From NCBI GenBank assembly GCA_038316385.1, contig JBBQAN010000014.1:17348-81347 (forward strand): DNA of 64,000 nucleotides, given 5' to 3'. The stretch's first letter is position 1; each line of letters starts with the position of its first letter. The notes under the pieces are model-generated. The model searched no databases and was not told the origin of the DNA. It was given only the letters and a program-made list of their open reading frames with translations. Of the stretch, positions 9,106 to 16,887 are shown piece by piece. The position numbers were made by a program, and so were the translations under genes. This DNA is from SZAS-103 sp038316385. GTDB lineage: Bacteria > Pseudomonadota > Gammaproteobacteria > Xanthomonadales > Xanthomonadaceae.

Positions 9106-10281
9106 ATGGCAACCACCCGCATCATCGAATGCATCGGCGCGACCGACGAGGACATGGCGCATTTGCGCCTGTTGTTGCGCATCGCCGCGATGGATTTGAC
9201 CGATAGCTGGAGTTGGGGGCGCGAGGCCCGTGCCGACATCGTGATCGTGGATGCGGGCAATCTGATCGGCAATTCCGCGTTGCGGCGTACGCTGCAAAGA
9301 GGAATCGACTGCGCGCAGTTGATCGAGGCAGATGCGCCCGCGCCCGATGGTCGCTATCTGCGCAAGCCGCTGCGCCGCGAAGCGCTGGTCGCGTTGCTCA
9401 ACGGACTGGCCAGAAGCGCGATTGCGCCAATGACGATCATGGCGCAAGGCGACAATTTCTTCGACATGGACCTGGGCGAATCCGACGAAGTCGATGGTTT
9501 GCCCGTGCTGGATCTGGCCTTGAAACGCAGCGATGCCGAACGCGACCTTGACGATTTCGAAGCTATATTCAAACGTGACCCGTTGGCAGATACATCGCAA
9601 TTCCTGATTCCCGAAAAGCTCAGCCTCGATGCCGGGGTGGCATACGTTGGCGATGCCACCGCGCGCAGCGCGACGCGCGCCAGCGACAGCGATCCGTACC
9701 CGACTGCGGGACTGTCCGCCGACAGGATCGGTTCGGATTTCCATTACGAGGGACAAGTCGACAATATCGAGGCCCATCCGATGAGCGCGTATCTCAGCGG
9801 GCGCCTGCTGGGCGGGCCGGCGCGGATCGCGCTGCCGGGCGCACCCGCGCTGGTGCTTGATCCAAAGGGCCAGGTGTTTCACGCGCAGGGAAAATTGCGC
9901 ACGCTGGAGATTTATTGTCGCGAGCCGCTACGTCTGGATGCGTGGGAACGCCTGGTCAGTTCAGAATTGCATGCGTTGCGCGACCGCGTGCCGGCGCGAC
10001 CCTATCTGCGCCTGCAGTGGTTGGCTAGTTTTCTCGCATCGGGAGGCTATCTGGCGAAACATCTGGATCCCGGCGGTAGCTATCGACTGATCAAATGGCT
10101 CGAACTCGCGCAGGATTATCCGCGCGCGTTCCGGGTTGGCTCGAACATGATCGCGCCGCAAAACCTGGCCGAGATCGCTCACGCCAGCGACGTTTCGATG
10201 GCCGAAGTGTTTGACGTGGTCAATGCGTACGATGCGATTGGGTATCTTGAGTGGACGCGACGCGAGCTCAAGCACTGGTGA
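9106..10281 (+). CDS. Hypothetical protein with degenerate receiver-like N-terminus
   Basis: A 391-residue soluble protein. Residues 1-105 look like a degenerate response-regulator receiver: RIIECIGATDEDMAHLRLLL, then the beta-3 strand ADIVIVDAG where the phospho-Asp would sit, and YLRKPLRREALVALLNGL matching the conserved KP motif of receivers. A low-complexity linker (about 120-230) follows, then a helical C-terminus ending in a possible winged-helix segment (NLAEIAHASDVSMAEVFDVVNAYDAIGYLEW). It has no enzymatic motif. A signalling or twitching-motility adaptor is possible but not shown. It stands alone, facing the multicopper oxidase gene. Confidence 0.6.
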   Translation: MATTRIIECIGATDEDMAHLRLLLRIAAMDLTDSWSWGREARADIVIVDAGNLIGNSALRRTLQRGIDCAQLIEADAPAPDGRYLRKPLRREALVALLNGLARSAIAPMTIMAQGDNFFDMDLGESDEVDGLPVLDLALKRSDAERDLDDFEAIFKRDPLADTSQFLIPEKLSLDAGVAYVGDATARSATRASDSDPYPTAGLSADRIGSDFHYEGQVDNIEAHPMSAYLSGRLLGGPARIALPGAPALVLDPKGQVFHAQGKLRTLEIYCREPLRLDAWERLVSSELHALRDRVPARPYLRLQWLASFLASGGYLAKHLDPGGSYRLIKWLELAQDYPRAFRVGSNMIAPQNLAEIAHASDVSMAEVFDVVNAYDAIGYLEWTRRELKHW

Positions 10282-10490
10282 ATGGCCCGTTGCATTGAAA
10301 CGACGCTTCATCGAACCATTTTTATCGAATCGCGGCGTATGCCAGCGCGCCCCAGCTCAGCCGTTGAGCAAATCCGAATCGGCGAGCTGACGGATGCGGA
10401 ACACGGTGTCGATGTCGGCCAGTCGATAGCTTTCCTGACCGCGACGGCGCGCGGTCTGTCGTCGCGATGATCCGCTGAAAGCCTTCGCCG
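10282..10490. other. Intergenic region between convergent genes
   Basis: This 209-bp gap separates the receiver-like gene from the multicopper oxidase stop. I see no supported gene. A minus-strand frame runs through part of it but continues inside the oxidase gene in the wrong frame. No clear intrinsic terminator was found by eye. Confidence 0.4.
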
Positions 10491-12656
10491 CTAATTGTTG
10501 GGCAGCACGCGGATGCCCGCCATCATCCCGCCATCCTCGTGCTCCAGGACGTGGCAATGGAACACGAAGTCGCCGGCGATCGTGAACGGAATCTCGACGG
10601 TCGCCACGTGCGCCCTGCATCTGCCGTGGCGCCAATCCTCGACGCTGTCGCACAGCCCGGCCGCATGCTGCAGCGGTACGCTGTCGACCAACTGCACGCG
10701 CGCGCCGAGTTGCCTGGGTGTGACGGTGCCGCTCACGGTCGACACATCCACCACCGTGAACCGCGCCTGGTGGATATGGAAATTGTGATCCTCGCCGGAA
10801 AGGTTGACGAGTTGCCAGCGTTCGACCTCCGGTTTGTTGCCAGGATTCAGCGACAGACACAGCGGAGAGTTCATGTGATCGAAGGGACGCACATCGACGA
10901 ATGTTCCCGGTACGGTGATGCCGTTCTGGTCGATTTCCTCGTAACCCAGACCGAAGATGGCGGGGCTGGGTTGGGTCAGGTTGAAGAAAATGCGGCGCAT
11001 GTGGCCCGGGGCGAGCGGTCCGCAATGTGCGCCGGCGGCGGTCGGATAAGCACTGCCGGCGACCTGCGGCATCACGGTTGAACCTTTGCGCGCGCTCACG
11101 CTGCCATCGCCCGGCATGTCCACCTGACCGTAGCCGAAGTCCACCTTGGCCAGATCGATCGCCGGATAATTATCGCCGATGGGCCCGGTATTGAAGCCGG
11201 GAGTCCGCAGGATGGCCTGCGCAGGCGTTGGCATGTGCACCGGCAAGCCATTCGCATCGCGATAGCCGATCCAGATTTCGGCGCGGGTCGCCGGCATCAT
11301 GTGCAGACGCATTGTGCACAGGCCCTTGTTCAGGCCGATGATCGGACGACAAGGCGTCGCACCGGCCATCGCAGTCTGCACGTTTTGCTGGCTTGCGGAT
11401 TTGACCGGATCGACGCCGACGCTGACCCCGTCGAGGGACACGATCTGCATCTGCATGTGCCGATGTTCGCGCGGCAGCCAGAGTTCGAGATCGTAAGTGG
11501 TATTGCCGGAACCGTTGACCACGCGCCAGATCTGACCGGTCGGCATGCCCACGGTGATCGAAGGATAGGTTTGTCCGTTGATCGAATAGAACCAGCGGCC
11601 GCCGGTGTGGTCGATGCCGCTGATGGGGCTGTTGCGTTGACCATCGCATCCACCCTGGTGCTCGCGCGGCGACGAACCAACACGATTGTCAACGGAGCAG
11701 AAGCCGGTGTCCTGATCGCGCGCGACGGTGCCATCGGCTTCGATCTGGGTATCCTTGAGCAGTAGATGGCGCTGCGGCACTTGCGCGAGTTGTTCCCGGC
11801 AAAAATCAAAACTGCAGATTTCATCGGCGACGTGACCGATCGTCAGCACGCCGGACATGCCGCTGGTGAGCTGCGCCTGGGTCAAGCCGTGCGCATGCGG
11901 ATGAAACCAGAACAGCCCGGAAGGATGGGTGGTGGGGACGTCGTATTGATAGTCGATGTGATCGTAAACCACCGGTCCCATCATCTTCTCGAAGTCCGGG
12001 GCCTTGCCGTTGGCAACGTTGAATACCCTCGCGAATGCGTTGTCGCCCCAGATGCCTTGTCCGGGCACGGCGTAGTGCGGCGATACCAGCATGCCGTGCG
12101 TGTGCAGGCTGGTCGGGTTCTGTGATCGGCCTCTCGCATGCGGCGCGTGGGGGTTGACCGGAGCGTGCGGGTCGGTGGGAAGGGTGAAAAACGGAAGCAG
12201 GTTGACCAGGCGCACCTTGAGGGTATCGCCCGGCTCGATCTGCAGGCGGGTGCCGCCGTACTCATTGTTGCTTGCAGTGCCCCTCGCACAAGTCTCGCTG
12301 CCATCGGAGGGGCGCGGGCAAATCTCGTACACCCAGCCGTTGGTGCGGAACGGCGAAAACAGATCGACTGCGGCCTCGTGCGCGACCATTAAAACATCCA
12401 GCACGCCGCGGTCGCTCTGAAACAATTTGGGTTCCTGCAATTCATCGCGAGCGAAAGGCAGGCCAGGCAAGCGGATGCGCTGGATTGCGGATGCGTCGAC
12501 GGACACGGCCGACGCCATCGACGGACTGGCGTCTCGAATAGCGGCGTGACTGCTGGTCGCGAACCATGCTGTGCCAGAAGCTGCGACTGCGATCGTCGCC
12601 AAGGTTGCGGCGACGGTTGCGACACGACCACGCTGGAATTGAAGCTGGCGATTCAT
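10491..12656 (-). CDS. Secreted multicopper oxidase
   Basis: A 721-residue periplasmic or exported multicopper oxidase. The signal/anchor segment is near residues 12-38. Copper ligands are visible in order: LHTHGM (about 185), FHPHAHG (about 252), HNFHIHQ (about 624) and HCHVLEHEDGGM (about 700); the last provides the type 1 copper ligands including the axial Met. It may oxidise Cu(I), Fe(II), Mn(II) or phenolics coupled to O2 reduction. The start at ATG 12656 is supported by GAGGT 5 nt upstream; the longer open frame to 12869 is not used. With cusA and the VIT gene it suggests a metal-handling neighbourhood. Confidence 0.9.
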   Translation of the reverse strand: MNRQLQFQRGRVATVAATLATIAVAASGTAWFATSSHAAIRDASPSMASAVSVDASAIQRIRLPGLPFARDELQEPKLFQSDRGVLDVLMVAHEAAVDLFSPFRTNGWVYEICPRPSDGSETCARGTASNNEYGGTRLQIEPGDTLKVRLVNLLPFFTLPTDPHAPVNPHAPHARGRSQNPTSLHTHGMLVSPHYAVPGQGIWGDNAFARVFNVANGKAPDFEKMMGPVVYDHIDYQYDVPTTHPSGLFWFHPHAHGLTQAQLTSGMSGVLTIGHVADEICSFDFCREQLAQVPQRHLLLKDTQIEADGTVARDQDTGFCSVDNRVGSSPREHQGGCDGQRNSPISGIDHTGGRWFYSINGQTYPSITVGMPTGQIWRVVNGSGNTTYDLELWLPREHRHMQMQIVSLDGVSVGVDPVKSASQQNVQTAMAGATPCRPIIGLNKGLCTMRLHMMPATRAEIWIGYRDANGLPVHMPTPAQAILRTPGFNTGPIGDNYPAIDLAKVDFGYGQVDMPGDGSVSARKGSTVMPQVAGSAYPTAAGAHCGPLAPGHMRRIFFNLTQPSPAIFGLGYEEIDQNGITVPGTFVDVRPFDHMNSPLCLSLNPGNKPEVERWQLVNLSGEDHNFHIHQARFTVVDVSTVSGTVTPRQLGARVQLVDSVPLQHAAGLCDSVEDWRHGRCRAHVATVEIPFTIAGDFVFHCHVLEHEDGGMMAGIRVLPNN

Positions 12657-12777
12657 GGACGACCTCAATGCTGATTGCAGAACAGTTTCATCTTCGGAAC
12701 AGGTTCTGGCGACTAGTTTGCCATGATGGCGCGTGCGCAAGAGCTTTCGACATCCCTTGAGCGATCCATTGCCGCGA

Positions 12778-13746
12778 TCAAGGCACCAGCAAGACCTTGC
12801 CGCTGACGCCGCGACCTTCAAGCAGCGCGTGTGCGTTTGCGCCGTCGGATAACGCGAAACGGGCGGCAATTGGCACCCGCAGTTTGCCGTCGCGAATCGC
12901 GCTGAACAAAGCGTCGGCGCGGTCCTGTCGCGCCTGAGCCGAGGTCAGCACATTCCAGAGATCGCCTCCGACCAAGGTCAGCGATCGATCCATCAACAGG
13001 CGCGGATCGACCGGATCTGGATCGCCGGCCGCCATGCCGTAGAACACCACGGTGCCGCCGGTGCGCGCGAGCTCCAGGCTATCGGTCAGGGTGCGGCCAA
13101 TGGAGTCGTACACGACATCGGCGCCGTCGGGCAGCGCGGCGCGCACGCGTTCGACCCAGCCGTCGCCGGAGTCAATCGCGACGCTGGCGCCGGCCCTCGA
13201 GGCGGCAGCGCGCTTGTCTTCCGACGAAGCCAGCGCGATCACCTTCGCGCCGCGCGCGGTCGCGAGTTGGGTCAGCAACAAACCGACACCGCCGCCCGCC
13301 GCGTGAACGAGGACAGTGTCGCCGGATCGAACGACGTAGCTTTCGGCGCTGAGGAATTGCGCGGTCAGGCCTTGCAGTAACACTGCCGCAGCGGTATCGA
13401 AGTCGATGAAATCGGGCAAACGGATGAGTTTGTCCAGTGACACCGCGACCAGTTCCGCATTCGCAAGCGGGCTGTCCGCGAAAGCCACGCGCTGCTCGGT
13501 TTGCCAATCGTTGTTTGCATCGTCTGCATGCAATGCGGCAATCGTTCCGGCCGCTTCGTAGCCGGCGATCCACGGCGGCGAGCCGGCGAGGTGATAGCGA
13601 CCCTGGCGACGATAGATGTCGGCGAAATTCAGCCCGATCGCCGCAGTGTGCACGACCGCGACGCCGGGCGTCGGGATCGGGTCGGGCAGGGCGGTCCATT
13701 CGAGGACTTCCGGGCCGCCGAAGCGGGAGAACGTGAGTGCGTGCAT
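12778..13746 (-). CDS. NADPH:quinone oxidoreductase, zinc-independent MDR family
   Basis: A 322-residue medium-chain dehydrogenase/reductase of the QOR type. It begins HALTFSRFGGPEVLEW, lacks the zinc-ligand cysteines of alcohol dehydrogenases, and has the NADPH-binding motif HAAGGGVGLLLTQLA near residue 147. It likely reduces quinones by one electron. The ATG at 13746 is the only sensible start. It ends 122 bp upstream of the oxidase start, and the ABC exporter lies 36 bp upstream on the same strand, so the three may be read in one direction. Confidence 0.88.
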   Translation of the reverse strand: MHALTFSRFGGPEVLEWTALPDPIPTPGVAVVHTAAIGLNFADIYRRQGRYHLAGSPPWIAGYEAAGTIAALHADDANNDWQTEQRVAFADSPLANAELVAVSLDKLIRLPDFIDFDTAAAVLLQGLTAQFLSAESYVVRSGDTVLVHAAGGGVGLLLTQLATARGAKVIALASSEDKRAAASRAGASVAIDSGDGWVERVRAALPDGADVVYDSIGRTLTDSLELARTGGTVVFYGMAAGDPDPVDPRLLMDRSLTLVGGDLWNVLTSAQARQDRADALFSAIRDGKLRVPIAARFALSDGANAHALLEGRGVSGKVLLVP

Positions 13747-13782
13747 GGCCGAAGGATAACCGCTGGATTCAACGCGATGGAA

Positions 13783-15603
13783 TCAGATTGCGGATGCCGC
13801 GTCCTTCGCGATATTCGCCACTTCGGTCAGCACGCCATTCTCCAGCCGCAACACGCGATCGGCCAAGGCGAGGCTGGCGGGGCGGTGGGTGATCAACAGC
13901 ACGGTGCGACGGCTGAGCAATTCACGGCATTCGGCGATGAATTCGCGCTCGCCATCGGGATCGAACATCGCGGTCGCCTCGTCGAGAATCAGCACAGCCG
14001 GGTCTTTCAGCAATGCGCGCGCCAATGCGATGCGTTGTTTCTGGCCGCCCGATAGCCGGATGCCCTGATCGCCGACCAGGGTGTCGTATCCGTCCGGCAA
14101 TCGCATCACGAAATCGTGCGCGCGTGCGACGATGGCGGCGCGTTCGACGTCGGCGCGCGATGCGTCGGCGCGGCCGTAAGCGATGTTCTCCAGCACTGAA
14201 GCGTTGAACAGCAGCACGTTCTGCGACACCAGCGCGATATGCATGCGCAGGTTGCGCAGGCGCAGTTGGTGCAGATCCACTCCGTCGAGCTTGATGATCC
14301 CCGCATCCGGATCGGCGAAGCGCAGCAGTAAATGCGCAATTGTGGATTTGCCGGCGCCGTTCAAGCCGATGATCGCGACGGTTTCGCCGGCGCGCACATG
14401 TAGATCAAGTCCTCGCAACACGAGCTCTCGGCCCGCATAGCCGAAGCGCACGCCGGTAAAATCCAGCTCGCCGCGCGCGCAATCCAGTTCACGATTGCCA
14501 TCGTCAGGCTCCGGTGCTTCGGCGAATACGCCGATCAACCGCTGCGCACTGCCGCGAGCGGTCTGGGTTTGCCCGTACACGCTCGCGAGTTGGCTGACCG
14601 GCTGAGTCAGCAGCAATCCGTACAGCAGCAGGCTGACCAGATCCGCCGGCCGCATCGCGCCGTCGGCGACCGCACGGCTGCTCAGCCAGAGCAGCAGGAT
14701 GATTCCAGCAGACACGACCAGCCGCACGCTGGGTCCGATCAACGATTGCAAGCGGGTCAGACGAATTTCGACATCGCGCAGATGCATCGTGTGTGCGCCG
14801 AAGCGTTGCGACTCGACGGACTCGCCGGTGTAAGCCTTGATGATCGGCAGCATCGACAGATTCTGCTCTGCGATTGCCGACTTCGTCGCGTAAGCCTGCA
14901 TCACTTCGGCGGACAGCGGCCGCAAGCGACGACCGGTCAGGCGCAGCACGATGACGAATGCGGGCACCAGCAGCGCGATCAGCAAGCCGATCCACGGCTG
15001 GATGCGCAGCATCATCAGCAGCGCCCCGGCGCAGGTCAGCAGCAGCGGCAGCAGCGGGGTGATCACGCCGGTGAGGAAGCCGCTCAGACGCACCACGTCG
15101 TCAGTGAGAAGGGAGAGCACGTCGCCGCGCCGGCGTTCGTGATGCCAATGCAACGGCAGCGATTGCAGGTGATCGTAAACGCGCGCGCACGCATCGGCGA
15201 TGAGGCGCGTACCGGTGAGTTCAATCATCACCGCGTTGCCGTAGCTGAGCGCGCATTGCACCGCGATCAAAGCCATCCACGCGAGCAGCAGGTCCGAAAC
15301 CGAGCGTCCATGCAGCAACGCATCGGAGAACTTTCCTGCCAGCAACGGCATCGCCAGCGCGGCGAGGCTTTCGGCCAGCAGCAACAGCAAGGCAATCAGC
15401 AACGCGCCGCGATAGGGCGTAGCCAGGGACAGTAGGAAGCGCAGGTCACTTCGACGGTTCCCGCTTTCTGTCGCACTGGCAGCGCCAGCGGATATACTGG
15501 CCGCGCGCTGCGATTCGTCGTCCTCGGATTGTTCCCCAACCATAGCGCCCATATCCTGCCGAAGACCATGACCCTCGAGATCAATATCGCAGTTACAGTA
15601 CAC
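13783..15603 (-). CDS. ABC transporter, fused permease-ATPase (candidate lasso-peptide exporter)
   Basis: A half-size ABC exporter, up to 606 residues. The TM domain (about 60-340, six helices; the intracellular loop includes SLPLHWHHERRRGDVLSLLTDDVVRLSG) is followed by the ATPase domain with Walker A GLNGAGKST, signature LSGGQKQRIALARALL, Walker B AVLILDEATAMFD and the H-loop His in LLITHRP. It is divergent from the lasso operon, 241 bp from the precursor start, which makes it the obvious exporter/immunity candidate; homology alone does not prove this. The start is uncertain: ATG 15543 has AGGA 10 nt upstream and would remove 20 residues, and ATG 15552 is also possible. Confidence 0.88.
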   Translation of the reverse strand: MYCNCDIDLEGHGLRQDMGAMVGEQSEDDESQRAASISAGAASATESGNRRSDLRFLLSLATPYRGALLIALLLLLAESLAALAMPLLAGKFSDALLHGRSVSDLLLAWMALIAVQCALSYGNAVMIELTGTRLIADACARVYDHLQSLPLHWHHERRRGDVLSLLTDDVVRLSGFLTGVITPLLPLLLTCAGALLMMLRIQPWIGLLIALLVPAFVIVLRLTGRRLRPLSAEVMQAYATKSAIAEQNLSMLPIIKAYTGESVESQRFGAHTMHLRDVEIRLTRLQSLIGPSVRLVVSAGIILLLWLSSRAVADGAMRPADLVSLLLYGLLLTQPVSQLASVYGQTQTARGSAQRLIGVFAEAPEPDDGNRELDCARGELDFTGVRFGYAGRELVLRGLDLHVRAGETVAIIGLNGAGKSTIAHLLLRFADPDAGIIKLDGVDLHQLRLRNLRMHIALVSQNVLLFNASVLENIAYGRADASRADVERAAIVARAHDFVMRLPDGYDTLVGDQGIRLSGGQKQRIALARALLKDPAVLILDEATAMFDPDGEREFIAECRELLSRRTVLLITHRPASLALADRVLRLENGVLTEVANIAKDAASAI

Positions 15604-15844
15604 GCGATCCCAAAGGTCTGTCGCTCGCCATGGCCGGCGCGCAGTAAGGATTCACTGCCAATTCCGAGCTTCCCGGTGGGATTGATCGTCTGAATCCGGG
15701 ATGCACCGGCTTTCAGGCGAGACGATCCGGTGCGCTCCGGACCAAGCCTCTCTCATGCCGCAGTTGTCCTTGATACAACGCGTTCCGCGACGTGGTAGGA
15801 TTTATCGCAAGCCGCCCTATTATACCCAACCCAAGGAAAATTCA
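15604..15844. promoter_or_regulatory. Divergent intergenic region, probable lasso operon promoter
   Basis: This 241-bp region lies between the ABC exporter and the precursor gene and must hold promoters for both. TATTAT at 15818-15823 is a good -10 candidate for the precursor, 27 bp before the start; no convincing -35 lies at the normal distance. AAGGA, 7 nt before ATG 15845, is the ribosome site of the precursor. No operator palindrome was recognised. Confidence 0.4.
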
Positions 15845-15979
15845 ATGCACAACAACGCGAAGAATAACCAGAAGAAAAACCAGTGGATGACGCCAGTTCT
15901 GGAAGAGATTGCCATCGCGGATACTGCTGCGAAAGCCGCAAGTAATAAAGAGAACCCAGCAAAAAAGAATGGCTCATAA
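15845..15979 (+). CDS. Lasso peptide precursor (A), C-terminal Ser type
   Basis: A 44-residue precursor. The leader (1-28) carries W14-x-x-P17-x-L19 and T27; this W/Y-P-L-T spacing is that of paeninodin-type lasso leaders recognised by a separate B1 protein. With Thr at -2, cleavage falls after A28 and the core is AKAASNKENPAKKNGS (16 residues). Glu36, core position 8, is the only acidic core residue, so an 8-membered Ala1-Glu8 macrolactam is the only option. The last residue is Ser, matching the tail kinase encoded downstream. Oddities: four Lys, three Asn, no bulky aromatic or Arg plug, and Ala rather than Gly at position 1. The start has AAGGA 7 nt upstream; it is the first gene of the operon. 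Confidence 0.85.
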   Translation: MHNNAKNNQKKNQWMTPVLEEIAIADTAAKAASNKENPAKKNGS

Positions 15980-16105
15980 CCGCTTTGGGGCAATGAGACT
16001 TCGTCGTACAGGTCTGAATGCTGTCCGGCGGTAACACTGAGCTGGATCTCTCTCCGAACGTAGACAGCTCGTGGTACTAAAGCTAGGCCATTACTAGGGG
16101 TACCC
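15980..16105. other. Spacer between precursor and B1
   Basis: A 126-bp non-coding gap inside the lasso operon. A weak GAGCTG/CAGCTC pairing lies in it, but no clear terminator with a T-run. Such gaps often carry an attenuating hairpin so that precursor mRNA exceeds enzyme mRNA; here that is only a possibility. Confidence 0.3.
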
Positions 16106-16393
16106 ATGGGCGTACTAGGCTTGACCAGCACAATCTTGCGTGGTGACAAGCATGTCGAAACGGAATTCGCGGGGCAGACGCTGATGATGAGCGTCGATCA
16201 GGGCAAATATTTCGTGGTCGATGCGACAGCGAAAAGGATTTGGGATCTGCTGGCAAATCCCATGCGGCTTCAGGACGTCGTTGCGGTGCTGATCGAAGAA
16301 TTCGACATTGACGTACACACATGCGAGCGGGAAGTTTTGGCGTTCGTCGAGCAGTTGCGCCGTAACGAACTGATTGTCGAATGCGCGCCATGA
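16106..16393 (+). CDS. Lasso peptide B1: PqqD-like RiPP recognition element
   Basis: A 95-residue PqqD-family protein, the leader-binding partner of the B2 protease. It has the usual three-strand then three-helix pattern: the beta part includes GQTLMMSVDQGKYFVVDATAKRIWDLL (about 23-49) and the helices include LQDVVAVLIEEFDI and REVLAFVEQLRRNELI. It is expected to hold the W-x-x-P-x-L motif of the precursor leader. AGGGG lies 5 nt before ATG 16106. Its stop overlaps the B2 start (ATGA), so the two subunits are translationally coupled. No PQQ genes are nearby, so a role in PQQ synthesis is unlikely. Confidence 0.9.
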   Translation: MGVLGLTSTILRGDKHVETEFAGQTLMMSVDQGKYFVVDATAKRIWDLLANPMRLQDVVAVLIEEFDIDVHTCEREVLAFVEQLRRNELIVECAP

Positions 16394-16842
16394 ACCTTCT
16401 TCGCTGGCCCAACGTCTGGGAAAAGATTCAACGTGTCGGTTGGTGGACGATCCTCGAAATCGGCTGCGAGCTTGCCCTCGCGCGGCTCATGACTTTGTTG
16501 CCGCCCAATTGCTATTTATCCACGCCAATCCCCACCGCAGAACTACCATTGGCGCAAGGCACGCCACCGGCAGATGCAACACGGCTGGGTGCCGCAGTAG
16601 CAGGCGTGGCAAGGCGCATGCCGTTCCGCGCCTTGTGTCTGCAACAAGCGCTTGCAACCAAGCGGATGTTGCGGCGGCGTGGTCACCTGGCAACGCTGAA
16701 TCTGGCAATCAGCAAGCATCCTGTCGACCGTGCGCAGCCAACGCAAAGCCGCGAGGCACACGCCTGGATCACCATTGGCGATACCGTAGTCTGTGGTGGA
16801 AACGATTTTGATCGCTATGCTGTCGTTGCCCGCTTCGACTAG
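16390..16842 (+). CDS. Lasso peptide B2: transglutaminase-like leader protease
   Basis: A 150-residue cysteine protease of the lasso B2 family (transglutaminase-like fold), which removes the leader. The catalytic Cys is C83 in FRALCLQQALATKRMLRRRG, His is H124 in EAHAWI and the likely Asp is D131 in IGDTVV; this is the normal triad arrangement. The N-terminus contains a helix (TILEIGCELALARLMTLLPP). ATG 16390 overlaps the B1 stop as ATGA; an in-frame ATG at 16381 would lie inside B1. It acts with B1 and ATP on the precursor before or with cyclisation. Confidence 0.92.
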   Translation: MNLLRWPNVWEKIQRVGWWTILEIGCELALARLMTLLPPNCYLSTPIPTAELPLAQGTPPADATRLGAAVAGVARRMPFRALCLQQALATKRMLRRRGHLATLNLAISKHPVDRAQPTQSREAHAWITIGDTVVCGGNDFDRYAVVARFD

Positions 16843-16887
16843 GCTCGGCCACCCCTACTTTTATTCAACGTTTGCGTGCCAATCGTC

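Noticed and set aside
10357..11025. Minus-strand open frame overlapping the multicopper oxidase end
   Set aside because: It runs in a different frame through the oxidase gene and shows no family similarity.
14569..15435. A Gln/Arg-rich plus-strand open frame opposite the ABC exporter
   Set aside because: Antisense to the transporter; low-complexity composition is a codon-mirror artefact.
16106..16393. PqqD-like protein as evidence of PQQ biosynthesis
   Set aside because: No pqqA, pqqC or radical SAM pqqE gene is present; B2, cyclase and kinase neighbours fit a lasso cluster.
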